DNA of 64,000 nucleotides from Hyperoodon ampullatus (Eukaryota > Chordata > Mammalia > Artiodactyla > Ziphiidae). The stretch lies in assembly GCA_949752795.1 (NCBI GenBank), contig CATKHW010000422.1:1364001-1428000 (forward strand), given 5' to 3'. The notes beneath the pieces were generated by a model. That model saw only the letters and a program-made list of their open reading frames with translations. It was not told where the DNA came from and searched no databases. Numbering within the stretch: the first letter of the stretch is position 1; every line of letters starts with the position of its first letter. Made by a program: the position numbers and the translations under genes. Positions 52,157 to 62,700 of the stretch are shown one piece after another.

Positions 52157-53895
52157 GCCTGCTTAAGGGGGAAGGAGAGGTGCGGTGATGCATAAGACCA
52201 GAGTTTGATATAAGCACAGGTACCGTTCCAAAAACCAACTATGGAATAGACAAGACCTACACATTCCTCAGTGAAAGGGACTCAAAACCCCATATTTCCC
52301 ACAGAGGAATATATCTGACTAGTAAGAATCTTAAAACCTATGTATTGATATGTCTCCATAAGGGAATCAAGTGTGTCTAGACTGGCATAAACATGGCAGT
52401 GATAATCATCTCAAACCCACTATAAAAAGGAATTTCAAAAACAAAACAAATACACCGGGAAATTCTTTACAATTCCTTCAGGGTCTCTGATGAAACCTGG
52501 AATGACCCTATGTACAACGACAGCTGGATGTGGCATAAGGCTGGACACTTGGGACTGAGAGGATTGGTGAGATTTTGTGAGCAAATGCAGAACCTTTAAT
52601 GCAATAATGCATGGCACCCATTCCATTGGACCCAACTCTCCAGGTTGAAGGGAATATTACTACAGCTATAACATATACGGGAAACCTAGAGAACGAACAC
52701 ACTGTGAATATGAAAGCTTTCTAAATCTCAACGAATATTCCCTCTCCTGGTGCTCCGGTTTGACTTTCCATCGGCTTTACTATGAATCTCCCAACTTGGA
52801 GACACAGCCCCTTTAACCTCCTGGTTCGCACAGGTTTCCAATTTGGCAGAGGATGAAAGGGAAGAGGGAGAACCAATGAGAGAGTAGCTGTTAGGCATCT
52901 GGACGGGCACATATCACACTAACTTCCCAGCAGAAAGAAGAATTAACCAAAGTCTCAGCCCCCCACCGGTAACCAGCATAGGACCTGAACCAAAATTTTG
53001 GACTTGGGGTCAGCTCACAAAAAACGAGTTGAAAAATGGAGATCAGGGGCACAGCAATTCACAAACTGGCCGAGTAATAAAGGACAACTATCGTCCAAAA
53101 ATCTGTTGAGGGAAGGCAACGAGGTGGACATGAAAGCGAGGCAGAATAGCAGGAATTAGATTTCAAGAGGTACGTTGGAATCTCCCTTAAAGCACAGGAA
53201 GAGGGGCACAACTTCGACAATGATGCACTTGGCCAAAAAGGGCGTATGCGTTTTCTCCTGAATATATTCAGGAGAAAACGCATACGCCCTATTTTGCCAA
53301 GCAAGCAAGCGGGCAATGCAAATCTGCACTACAAAGAAGTATCACTTCCCACGGGTCAAAAGGGACATCCACAAAATGTGTAAAAACCAGAAATGTAAGA
53401 CAGACCCTGGAGAACAGGGAGCCTTGTTATGCTGATGGGCGGGATGTACGTTGCCAACTGCCTCTCTGGAGGAGTGCATTGTGTTCCCTAAAACAAGTAA
53501 ACAACAGATCACCAGAGCCATGGGCACTTCCAGTCTAGGGAATAAACCTTGGGAAAACTGAAAATCAATAAGACAGAGCCACCCCAAAATTTAGGGCTGC
53601 ACTGCTTACAAGGACCTCAACTTGGGTACACCTTAAATATCCCAGGAAATATAAAAATGGTTCAAAAAATTGTGGTACTTACGTACGATGGAATATCCAT
53701 CAGCCATGAAATCAATGTCATAAGACCAGTAGCAGCAAAATGGGTGGATTCAGGTACGATGATTCTAAGTGAAATAAGTCACACAGAAAAAGAAACTTAT
53801 CATAAGATATCACTTATGAAGATCCTGTAAACATGGTTACACTTGAACTGAGTTAGGAAAGAGAACAGTGTCTCACATTTAGAAAACACTCTTAT
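52157..53895 (+). repeat. Satellite monomer M31, divergent
   Basis: Palindrome 53228-53301 has two mismatches (right arm ccctattttgcc). The 93-codon ORF2-derived frame is still open at 53549-53830. Confidence 0.9.
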
Positions 53896-55635
53896 GCCTG
53901 CTTAAGGGGGAAGGAGAGGTGGGGTGATGCATAAAACCAGAGTTTGATATAAGCACAGGTACCTTTCCAAAAACCAACTATGGAATAGACAAGACCTACA
54001 CCTTCTTCAGTGAAAGGGACTCAAAACCCCATATTTCCCGCAGAGGAATATATCTGACTAGTAAGAATCTTAAAACCTATGTATTGATATGTCTCCGTAA
54101 GGGAATCATGTGTGTCTAGACTGGCATAAACATGGCAGCGAGAATCAGCTCAAACCCACTATAAAAAGGAATTTCAAAAACTAAACAAAAAAACTGGGAA
54201 ATTCTTTACAATTCCTTAATGGTCTCTGATTAAACCTGGAATTACCCTATCTACAATGACAGCTGGATGTGGCATAAGTCTGGACACTTGGGACTGAGAC
54301 GATTGGTGAGATTGGGTGAACAAATGCAGACCCTTTAAAGCAATAATGTGTGGCACCCATTCCATGGGTCCCAATTCTCCAGGTTGAAGGGAATATTACT
54401 ACAGCTATAACATGTACGGGAAACCTAGAGCATGGACAAACTGTGAATACGAAAGGTTTCTAAAACTCAACGAATAGTCCCTGTCCTGGTGCTCCCATTT
54501 GACTTTCCAACTGCTGTACTATCAATCTCCCAACTTGGAGAGACAGCCCCTTTAACCTACTGGTTCAGACAGGATGCCAGTTTGGCTGAGGATGAAAGGG
54601 AAGAGGGAGAACCAATGAGAGAGTAGCTGTTAGGCATTTGGACGGGCAAATGTCAATCTAATTTCCCAGCAGGAAAAAGAATTAACCAAAGTCTCAGCGC
54701 CCCATTGGAAACCAGTATAGGTCCTGAACCAAAATTTTGGACTTGCGGTCAGCTCACAAAAAACGAGTAGAATAATGGAGCTCAGGGGCACAGCAATTCA
54801 CAAACTGGCAGAGTAATAAAGGACAACTATCGTCCAAAAATCTGGTGAGGGAAGGCAACGAGGCGGACATGAATGTGAGGCAGAATAGCAGGAAACAGAT
54901 TTCAAGAGGTACGTTGGAATCGCGTTTGAAGCACAGGAAGAGGGGCAAAATTTCAAAAATGATGCACTTGGCCAAATAGAGCGTATGTGTTTTCTCATGA
55001 ATATATTCAGGAGAAAACGCATACGCCCTTTTTGGCCAAGCAAGCAGGCGGGCAATGAAAATCTGCACTACAAAGAAGTATCACTTTCCACAGGTCTAAA
55101 AGGGACATCCACAAAATGTGTAAACACCAGAAAGGCAAAACAGGCCCTGGGGAACAGGGAGTCTTGTTATGCTGATGGGCGGGATGTAAATTGCCACCTG
55201 CCTCTCTGGAGGAGTGCATTGTGTTCCCTAAAACAAGTAAACAACAGAGCTACAGAGCCAAGGGCACTTCCAGTCTAGGGAATATACCTTGGGAAACCTG
55301 AAAATCAATTAGACAGAGCCACCCCAAAATTTAGGGCTGCACTGCTTAAAAAAACCTCAACTTGGGTACACCTTAAATATCCCAGGAAATATAAAAATGG
55401 TTCAAAAAATTGTGGTACTTCCGTACGATGGAATATCCCTCAGCCATGCAATAAATGGCGTAAGACCAGTAGCAGCAAAATGAGTGGATTGAGGTATGAT
55501 GCTTCTAAGTGAAAAAAGTCACACAGAAAAAGAAACTTATATTAAGATATCACTTATGAATATCCTGTAAACATGGCTACACTTGAACTCAGTTAGGAAA
55601 GAGAACAGAGTCTCACCTTTGGAAAACACTCTTAT
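53896..55635 (+). repeat. Satellite monomer M32, most diverged complete copy
   Basis: The left arm of palindrome 54967-55040 has four changes (aaatagagcg, tatgtg, ctcatg) while the right arm is intact. The ORF2-derived frame is broken (agtggattgagg near 55481). Confidence 0.9.
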
Positions 55636-55761
55636 GCCTGCTTAAGAGGGAATGAGAGGTGGGGTGATGCATAAAACCAGAGTTTGATATAAGCACAGGT
55701 ACCGTTCCAAAAACCATCTATGTAATAGACAAGACCTACACCTTCCTCAGTGAATGGGACT
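55636..55761 (+). repeat. Truncated satellite monomer M33 at the array edge
   Basis: The first 126 bp of a monomer, within the L1 3' UTR-derived part. Similarity to other monomers stops after tgaatgggact, where others read tgaaagggactcaaaacc. Confidence 0.88.
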
Positions 55762-56392
55762 TGAGGCATATGTGAGTAACCGTGAGCTGAGCCCCAGGCC
55801 AGCTGCTACTGAACTTTACCCACCCTTCCCAGGAACAACTCCTGAATATGTACAAGGGCTTGAAAGCTTAGAGGAAGGGCCGTGGAGCCACAACAGCGAC
55901 AGCACGCCGGCCAACATGATGCCTGTAGGCCAGCCAGGATGGTCCTGTCCCTGGGCGCTCTTCTGGAAGCTTTCCATTGCCCTGCCTGAGATACCCCTCC
56001 TGTCCCTGCCCCCACTGCTTTTTTCCTTCCTCACCTCTGTCCGGAGAGAAATTCCCACGGAAGGTGTGGGTGATACATCTTCTTGTTTACACGTGGCATC
56101 CTGGCAACTCCTGCAGAAAGTCCAGCAGAGACCCACTCACACCGGGCCACCCACAAAACCGTGGCCCCACACTCCCTCCCACCAGCACAGCCCCGAGACT
56201 GCTGACGGGGCAGAGAATATGGAGTCAGGCACAGCTTCAGGGGCTATTGCTGCCTGCAGTGCTGTTTATATTGACCTCAACCCAGGCACACCAGGGGAGG
56301 ACCGGCCGGCAGGGTCAGGCTACCCAGGTCAGCTAATCCTCAGCCCTCAGGGAATCACATTGTTGAAAATGGACCTCGCTAAGGCAGAATAG
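55754..56392 (+). other. 212-codon open frame across the satellite/GC-rich junction
   Basis: The ATG at 55754 lies in the truncated satellite monomer; from the fourth codon the frame is GC-rich unit sequence. It ends LLKMDLAKAE and TAG, followed by gaataaaagg of the old L1. I recognise no domain. In U2 the equivalent frame is stopped at about 58669, and in U3 it is shifted near 61485 (open parts at 61232-61663 and 61524-61850). A chance frame in GC-rich DNA is more likely than a gene. Confidence 0.35.
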
Positions 56393-56399
56393 AAGCCAA
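55762..56399 (+). repeat. GC-rich unrecognised segment, U1 part
   Basis: Rich in CCC, CCAGC and CAGCC blocks, in contrast to all flanking DNA. Contains aagctttccattgccc near 55968. No SINE promoter box, LTR termini or known coding family recognised. Confidence 0.7.
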
Positions 56400-56860
56400 G
56401 GAATAAAAGGACACAATGCCATTTGCAGCACCTTCGGTGTGTCTAGAGGTAATCACGTGAATTGTAGTAAGTCAGAAAATGAAAGACACATATCATATCA
56501 TATCTCTTATAGGTGTGACCAAAAAATGGATACCAGGGCAGATATTTCCACGGAGAAGGGCAATCACAGATTCATTAAACAAACTTATGGTTCACCAATG
56601 GAAAGGTGTGAGGATTGGTTTCATTATGATATTGGGGTTAACAGACATATACAATCACAGGTGACATATATAATCACCGAAGACCTACAGAATACCAAGA
56701 GAAGACTACTCAACATTCTGTCATAAGGTACATGGGAAAAGGATCCCAGGAAGAACAGACATATGTATATGTGTAAAAGAACCACATCTTCCACACCTAC
56801 AACAAGCCAAACATTGTAATCAAATTTGCTGTAATAAAAAATAAAAAATTAAATTAAAAA
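56400..56860 (+). mobile_element. Old LINE-1 3' end, U1
   Basis: Runs from aatgccatttgcagcacc through gtaagtcagaaaatgaaag, tcatatctcttatagg and a decayed 3' UTR to cattgtaatcaaatttgc and an A-rich tail. The order of blocks is that of mammalian L1 ORF2 end plus 3' UTR. It is a different L1 lineage from the element at 57240, and more decayed. Confidence 0.75.
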
Positions 56861-57239
56861 CACGAACAATAAGTAGTGAGACAAACTTGAGGGGCTTTCT
56901 CCTGGCACATTCCATTCTAAATTCCAATCTAGAACACAACTTCCATTGAGGCTCTGTTGCCCCAGTAACCAGATTTGGTAAGGGAGAACTGCTGCCACCT
57001 TGTGGCCGTTTCACACAACAGCAGCTTTAATCCCAGCGCTAATGGTCAGTTGATATTCAAAATCATTGCAGGCCTGTAAATGACACCTGCCCTGAAAACA
57101 AATCCTGGATTCATATACCGACCAAAAATTTCAAAGGGCGTCCATATTTGAAAACGACAGTTTCAAAAGGCATATTTTACACACATTAGTGTTCTACTTC
57201 TTTTTCTTTCTTTCTTTCTTTGTTAAAAAAACGGGAATG
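56861..57239. repeat. Spacer between the two L1 pieces, U1
   Basis: About 380 bp with no open frame of note. Contains ctgctgccaccttgtggcc at about 56989, a phrase common in mammalian dispersed repeats, but I cannot assign the segment to a family. Ends in the TTTC tract and an A-run. Confidence 0.6.
57197..57221 (+). repeat. TTTC microsatellite, U1
   Basis: cttctttttctttctttctt and onward, uninterrupted. The other units have a G in the tract. Confidence 0.85.
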
Positions 57240-57973
57240 GCAAAAAGCATCCCTCAGAATGGGCGAAAATATTTGCAAACGAATCAATGGAAAAAGGTTT
57301 AATCTCCAATATATACAAAGAGCTCATGCAGCTTAATATAAAAAAAACAAACAACCCAATACAAAAATGGGCAGAAGATCTAAAGAGACGTTTCTTCAAA
57401 GAAGACACAGAGATGGCCAAGACGCACATGAAAAGCTGCTCAACATCACTAATTATTAGAGAAATGCAAATCAAAACTACAATGAGGTATCCCCTCACAC
57501 CTGTTAGAATCGGCATCATCAGAAAATCTACAAACAACGAATTCTGGGGAGGGTGTGGACAAAAGGATCCCTCTTCCACTAGTGGTGGAAATGTAAATTG
57601 ATACAGTCACGATGGAGAACAGTATGGAGTTTCCTTAAAAAAACTAGAAATAGAATTACCATATGATCCAGCAATCCCACTTCTGGGCATATACCCAGAG
57701 AAAACCATAAATCAAAAAGGCACATTCACCACAATGCGCATTTCAGCACTATTTACGATAGCCAGTTAATGGAAGCAACCTAAATACCCACAGACAGACG
57801 AATGGATAAAGATGTGGTACATATATAAAATGGAATATTACTCAGCCATAAGAAGGAATGAAACTGGGTCATTTGTAGAGACGTCGATGGATCTAGAGAC
57901 TGTCATACAGAATGAAGTAAGTCAGAAAGAGACAAACAAATATGGTATATTAATGCATATATGTGGAACCTAG
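57240..57973 (+). pseudogene. L1 ORF2 C-terminal remnant, U1
   Basis: One frame carries the ORF2p C-terminus. The open part 57287-57601 has [20 protein letters not shown] and ends GGNVN with a TGA. The same frame continues LPYDPAIPLLGIYPEKT, then a TAA at about 57767, then DEWIKMWYIYKMEYYSAI, and ends VIQNEVSQKETNKYGILMHI and TAG. Endonuclease and reverse transcriptase domains are absent. Two internal stops and the truncation make it non-functional. Confidence 0.88.
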
Positions 57974-58216
57974 AAAAATGGTACAGATGAACTGGTTTGC
58001 AGGGAAGAAATAGAGACACAGAGGTAGAGAACACATGTATGGACACCAAGTGTGGGAAGCCATGGGGTGGTGGTGGTGGGATGAGTTGGGAGATTGGGAT
58101 TGACCTGTATACATGTATATGCATAAAATACATAACTAATAATAACCTGCTGTATAAAAAAATAAATAAAATAAAATTTCAAAATTTTAAAAAATAAAAT
58201 TTAAAAATAAAACAGA
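57240..58216 (+). mobile_element. 5'-truncated LINE-1 3' end, U1
   Basis: Starts within the ORF2 C-terminal part (catccctcagaatgggcg), continues to the ORF2 stop at 57971-57973, then a short 3' UTR with a ggtggtggtggg run near 58066, and ends aacctgctgtataaaaaaa plus an A-rich tail. It is collinear with cetartiodactyl L1 3' ends. It looks younger than the old L1 in the same unit and serves here as the reference for reading the satellite. Confidence 0.9.
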
Positions 58217-58339
58217 AAAAAGTTCTTCCCTTCACACAGATGTATTTATATGAATGAATTATTTCCATGCTTATATCTATAAATACATAAAAGAGGAATA
58301 AAATCTAACTTGAACCAAAAAAGAAAAAAAAAACCTGAA
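58217..58339. repeat. AT-rich linker with A-run, U1
   Basis: About 120 bp after the L1 tail, containing ttatatctataaatacat and an A-run at 58317-58334 interrupted by one G. The run length varies among units (equivalents near 61046-61065 and 63778-63796). It could be the tail of another lost retroelement. Confidence 0.6.
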
Positions 58340-59129
58340 CCCACCAGTTATACACAGGAAAACCCTATCAGGGCACTTGCTCCAGCGGTAAACAATTCTG
58401 AAATTGGGCAGAGGTGGGGAATCATCTCTCATAGAGCCAGCAGCCCACTCCTACGCAAGGAGCGTTCTCATTGCAAAGCTGCGGGCCATGCCGAGGCATC
58501 TGTGAGTAACCGTGAGCTGAGCCCCAGGCCAGCTGCTGTTGAACTTTTCCCACCCTTCCCAGGTAAAACACCTGAATATGTACAATGCCTTGAAAGCCTA
58601 GAGGAAGGGCCGTGGAGCCACACCAGCGACAGCACGCAGACCAACTTGGTGCCTGCAGGCCAGCCATGATGGTCCTAGCCTTGGGCGCTCTTCTGAAAGC
58701 TTTCCATTGCCCTGCCTGAGATACCCCTCCTGTCCCGGCCCCCACTGCTTTTTTCCTTCCTCACCCTTGTCCAGAGAGATATTCCAGCAGAAGGTATGGG
58801 TGACATATCTTCCTGTTTACTGGTGGCAGCCTGGCAACTCCTGGAGAAAGTCCAGCAGAGAACCACTCACTACGGCCCACCCACAAAGCCGTGGCCCCTC
58901 ACTTCCTCCCACCAGCACAGCACCGAGACTGCTGATGGGGCAGAGAATATGGAGTCAGGCACAGCTTTAGTGGCTATTGCTGCCTGCAACACTGTTTTAT
59001 TGACCTCATCCCAGGCACACCTGGGGAGGGCAGGCCGGCAGGGTCAGGCTACACAGGTCAGCTAATCCTCATCCCTCAGGGAATCACATTGTTGAAAATG
59101 GACCTCGCTAACGCAGAAAAGAAGCCAAG
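58340..59129 (+). repeat. GC-rich unrecognised segment, complete copy at the U1/U2 boundary
   Basis: About 790 bp, from after the A-run at 58317-58334 to the start of the old L1. A pyrimidine-rich stretch ends in tgtttac at about 58820, where U3 has ctttacag. Splice-like sites such as this and caggtaaaac at about 58560 hint at a captured genic fragment, but weakly. Confidence 0.7.
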
Positions 59130-59590
59130 GAATAAAAGGACACAATGACATTTGCAGCACCGTAGATGTGCCTAGAGGTAATCACGTGACTTGAAGTAAG
59201 TAAGAATGTGAAAGACACATATGATATCTTATCTCTTATAGGTGTGACCGAAAAATGGATACAAGGACAGATATTTCCACGGAGAAGGGCAATCACAGAT
59301 TCATTCAACAAACTTATGGTTCACCAATGGAAAGGTGTGAGGGTTGGTTTCATTATGATATTGGGGTTAACAGCATATACAAACACAGGTGACATATATA
59401 ATCACCAAAGACCTACAGAATACCAAGAGAAGACTACTCAACATGCTGTCATAAGGTACATGGGAAAAGGATCCCAGGAAGAACAGACATATATATATGT
59501 GTAAAAGAACCACATCTTCCACACCTACAACAAGCCAAACATTGTAATCAAATTTGCTGTAATAAAAAATAAAAAATTAAATTAAAAACA
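59130..59590 (+). mobile_element. Old LINE-1 3' end, U2
   Basis: Equivalent to 56400-56860. Private changes include aatgacatttgcagc near 59145 and a one-base loss near 59365. Confidence 0.75.
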
Positions 59591-59969
59591 CGAACAAGAA
59601 GTAGTGAGACAAACTTGAGGGGCTTTCTCCTGGCACATTGCATTCTAAATTCCAATCTAGAACAGGACTTCCATTGAGGCTCTGTTGCCCTAGTAAAGAG
59701 ATTTGGTAAGGGAGAACTGCTGCCACCTTGTGGCCGTTTCACACAACAGCAGCTTTAATTCCGGGGCTAATGGTCTGTTGATATTCAAAATCATTGCAGG
59801 CCTGTAAATGACACCTGCCTTGAAAACTAATCCTGGGTTCATATATCGACCAAAAAATTCAAAGGACGTCCATATTTCAAAACGACAGTTTCAAAAGGCA
59901 TATTTTACACACATTAGTGTTCTGCTTCTTTTTCTTTCTTTCTGTTTTTGTTAAAAAAACGGGCATGGC
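59591..59969. repeat. Spacer between the two L1 pieces, U2
   Basis: Equivalent to 56861-57239, with gtaaagagatttgg near 59693 and ccggggctaatgg near 59761. Confidence 0.6.
59924..59949 (+). repeat. TTTC microsatellite, U2 (interrupted)
   Basis: Ends tttctttctgtttttg; the G is shared with U3. Confidence 0.8.
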
Positions 59970-60701
59970 AAAAAGCATCCCTCAGAATGGGCGAAAATAT
60001 TTGCAAACGAATCAATGGACAAAGGATTAATCTCCAATATATATAAAGAGCTCATGCAGCTTAATATTAAAAAAACAAACAACCCAATACAAAAATGGGC
60101 AGAAGATCTAAAGAGACATTACTTCAAAGAAGACACAGAGACGGCCAAGACGCACATGAAAAGCTGCTCAACATCACTAATTATTCGAGAAATGCAAATC
60201 AAAACTACAATGAGGTATCACCTCACACCTGTTAGAATCGGCATCATCAGAAAATCTACAATCAACGAAATCTGGGGAGGGTGTGGACAAAAGGATCCCT
60301 CTTCCACTAGTGGTGGAAATGTAAATTGATACAGTCACGATGGAGAACAGTATGGAGTTTCCTTAAAAAAACTAGAAATAGAATTACCATATGATCCAGC
60401 AATCCCACTTCTGGGCATATACCCAGAGAAAACCATAAATCAAAAAGGCACATTCACCACAATGCTCATTTCAGCACTATTTACGATAGCCAGGTAATGG
60501 AAGCAACCTAAATACCCACAGACAGACGAATGGATAAAGATGTGGTACATATATGAAATGGAATATTACTCAGCCATAAGAAGGAATGAAAGTGGGTCAT
60601 TTGTAGAGACGTCGATGGATCTAGAGACTGTCATACAGAATGAAGTAAGTCAGAAAGAGAAAAACAAATATTGTATATTAATGCATATATGTGGAACCTA
60701 G
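59970..60701 (+). pseudogene. L1 ORF2 C-terminal remnant, U2
   Basis: Same frame and the same internal TGA as U1 (open part 60015-60329). It reads [16 protein letters not shown] where U1 has STNNEFWGG, and IYEMEYYSAI instead of IYKMEYYSAI. Confidence 0.88.
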
Positions 60702-60945
60702 AAAAATGGTACAGATGAACTGGTTTGCAGGGAAGAAATAGAGACACAGAGGTAGAGAACACACGTATGGACACCAAGTGTGGGAAGCCATGGGTTGGTG
60801 GTGGTGGGATGAGTTGGGGGATTGGGATTGACCTGTATACATGTATATGCATAAAATACATAACTAATAATAACCTGCTGTATAAAAAAATAAATAAAAT
60901 TAAATTTCAAAATTTTAAAAAATAAAATTTAAAAATAAAACAGAA
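59970..60945 (+). mobile_element. 5'-truncated LINE-1 3' end, U2
   Basis: Collinear with 57240-58216. ORF2 stop at 60699-60701. Private changes include agagacattacttc near 60112. Confidence 0.9.
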
Positions 60946-61069
60946 AAAAGTCCTTCCCTTCACACAGATGTATTTATATGAATGAATTATTTCCATGCTT
61001 ATATCTATAAATACATAAAAGAGGAATAAAATCTAACTTGAACCAAAAAAGAAAAAAAAAAAACCTTAA
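60946..61069. repeat. AT-rich linker with A-run, U2
   Basis: Equivalent to 58217-58339; the A-run is longer (ends aaaccttaaccc near 61070). Confidence 0.6.
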
Positions 61070-61858
61070 CCCTCCAGTTAAACAGAGTAAAACCCTATCA
61101 GGGCACTTGCTCCAGCGGTAAACAATTCTGAAATTGGTCAGAGGTGGGCAATCATCTCCCATACAGCCAGCAGCCCACTCCTATGAAAAGAGCGTCCTCA
61201 TTGCAATGGTGGGGGCCATTCCGAGGCATCTGTGAGTAACCGTGACCTGAGCCACAGGCCAGATGCCTTTGAACTTTTCCCACCCTTCCGAGGTAAAACA
61301 CCTGAATATGTACAAGGGCATGAAAGCCTAGAGGAAGGGCCATGGAGCCACACCAGCAAGAGCACGCAGGCCAACTTGGGGCCTGCAGGCCAGCCAGGAT
61401 GGTCCTGGCCCTGGGCGCTCTTCTGGAAGCTTTCCATTGCCCTGCCTGAGATAACCCTCCTGTCCCGGCCCCCACTGATTTTTTCCTTTCACCTCTGTTC
61501 GGAGAGAAATTCCAGCGGAAGGTATGGGTGCCACATCCTCTTCTTTACAGGTGGCAGCCTGGCAACTCCTGCAGAAAGTCCAGCAGAGACCCACTCACAC
61601 CGGGCCACCCACAAAGCCGTGGCCCCTCACTCCCTCCCACCAGCACAGCCCCGAGACTGCTGACGGGGCAGAGAATATGGAGTCAGGCACAGCTTCAGGG
61701 GCTATTGCTGCCTGCAGCTCTGTTTATATTGACCTCAACCCAGGCACACCTGGGGAGGGCCGGCCGGCAGGGTCAGGCTACACAGGTCAGCTAATCCTCA
61801 GCCCTCAGGGAACCACATTGTTGAAAATGGACCTCGCTAAGGCAGAATAGAAGCCAAG
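61070..61858 (+). repeat. GC-rich unrecognised segment, copy at the U2/U3 boundary
   Basis: Similar to 58340-59129 with scattered substitutions. Has the most acceptor-like tract of the three copies (tcttctttacag at about 61539-61550). Confidence 0.7.
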
Positions 61859-62321
61859 GAATAAAAGGACACAATGCCATTTGCAGCACCGTAGGTGTGT
61901 CTACAGGTAATCACGTGACTTGTAGTAAGTCAGAAAGTGAAAGACACATATCATATCATATCTCTTATAGGTGTGACCGAAAAATGGATACCAGGGCAGA
62001 TATTTCCACGGAGTAGGGCAATCACAGATTCATTCAACAAACTTATGGTTCACCAATGGAAAGGTGTGAGGATTGGTTTCATTATGATATTGGGGTTAAC
62101 AGACATATACAAACACAGGTGACATATATAATCACCGAAGACCTAGAGAATACCAAGAGAAGACTACTCAACATTCTGTCATAAGGTACATGGGAAAAGG
62201 ATCCCAGGAAGAACTGACATATGTATATGTGTAAAAGAACCACATCTTCCACACCTACAACTAGCCAAACATTGTAATCAAATTTGCTGTAATAAAAAAT
62301 AATAAAAAATTAAATTAAAAA
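61859..62321 (+). mobile_element. Old LINE-1 3' end, U3
   Basis: Equivalent to 56400-56860. The A-rich tail is three bases longer (aataataaaaaatt near 62300). Confidence 0.75.
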
Positions 62322-62700
62322 CACGAACAATAAGTAGTGAGACAAACTTGAGGGGCTTTCTCCTGGCACATTCCATTCTAAATTACAATCTAGAACACGA
62401 CTTCCATTGACGCTCTGTTGCCCCAGTATCCAGATTTGGTAAGGGAGAGCTGCTGCCACCTTGTGGCCGTTTTACACAACAGCAGCTTTAATCCCAGCGC
62501 TAATGGTCAGTTGATATTCAAAATCATTGCAGGCCTGTAAATGACACCTGCCCTGAAAACAAATCCTGGGTTCATATATCGCCCAAAAAATTCAAAGGAC
62601 GTCCATATTTCAAAATGACAGTTTCAAAAGGCATATTTTACACACATTAGTGTTCTGCTTCTTTTTCTTTCTTTCTGTTTTTGTTAAAAAAACGGGAATG
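62322..62700. repeat. Spacer between the two L1 pieces, U3
   Basis: Equivalent to 56861-57239. It reads gggaatggaataaggc at the entry to the younger L1, where U1 has gggaatggcaaaaagc. Confidence 0.6.
62658..62682 (+). repeat. TTTC microsatellite, U3 (interrupted)
   Basis: Same interrupted form as U2, so U1 has either lost the G or regained a pure tract. Confidence 0.8.

Larger units (their letters stand above)
1..55761 (+). repeat. 1.74 kb satellite array (probable common cetacean satellite)
   Basis: Thirty-two complete head-to-tail monomers of 1736-1740 bp plus a 126 bp truncated copy. Boundaries were set by reading the recurring gcctgctta anchor at 1, 1737, 3476, 5214 and so on to 55636. 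Unit length and L1-derived content match what is known of the common cetacean satellite, a heterochromatic family. The L1-derived part fixes the + strand as the sense orientation. I saw no canonical CENP-B box, so centromeric function is not supported by motif. Alternative: a related L1-derived satellite of another cetartiodactyl. Confidence 0.9.
55762..58492 (+). repeat. Composite repeat unit U1
   Basis: Begins at the satellite junction, inside the GC-rich segment. It is the only unit in which the GC-rich frame is uninterrupted and in which the TTTC tract has no G interruption. Confidence 0.88.
58493..61222 (+). repeat. Composite repeat unit U2
   Basis: Distinguished by ccagccatgatgg near 58660, which puts a stop in the GC-rich frame, by a base lost near 59365 (acagcatatac), and by gaaagtgggtc near 60587. 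Confidence 0.88.

Noticed and set aside
1..55761. Regular repeats with conserved palindromes could suggest a CRISPR-like or bacterial array.
   Set aside because: The units are 1.74 kb, diverge as tandem satellite copies, contain LINE-1 sequence, and have no spacers or cas genes.
56861..57239. Possible tRNA-derived SINE or LTR in the spacer, because of the phrase near 56989.
   Set aside because: No A/B promoter boxes, no terminal repeats and no target-site duplication that I could identify.
57240..58216. Target-site duplication of the younger L1.
   Set aside because: The flanks (TTTC/A-run on the left, agaaaaaagttcttccc on the right) give only low-complexity matches, so none can be claimed.
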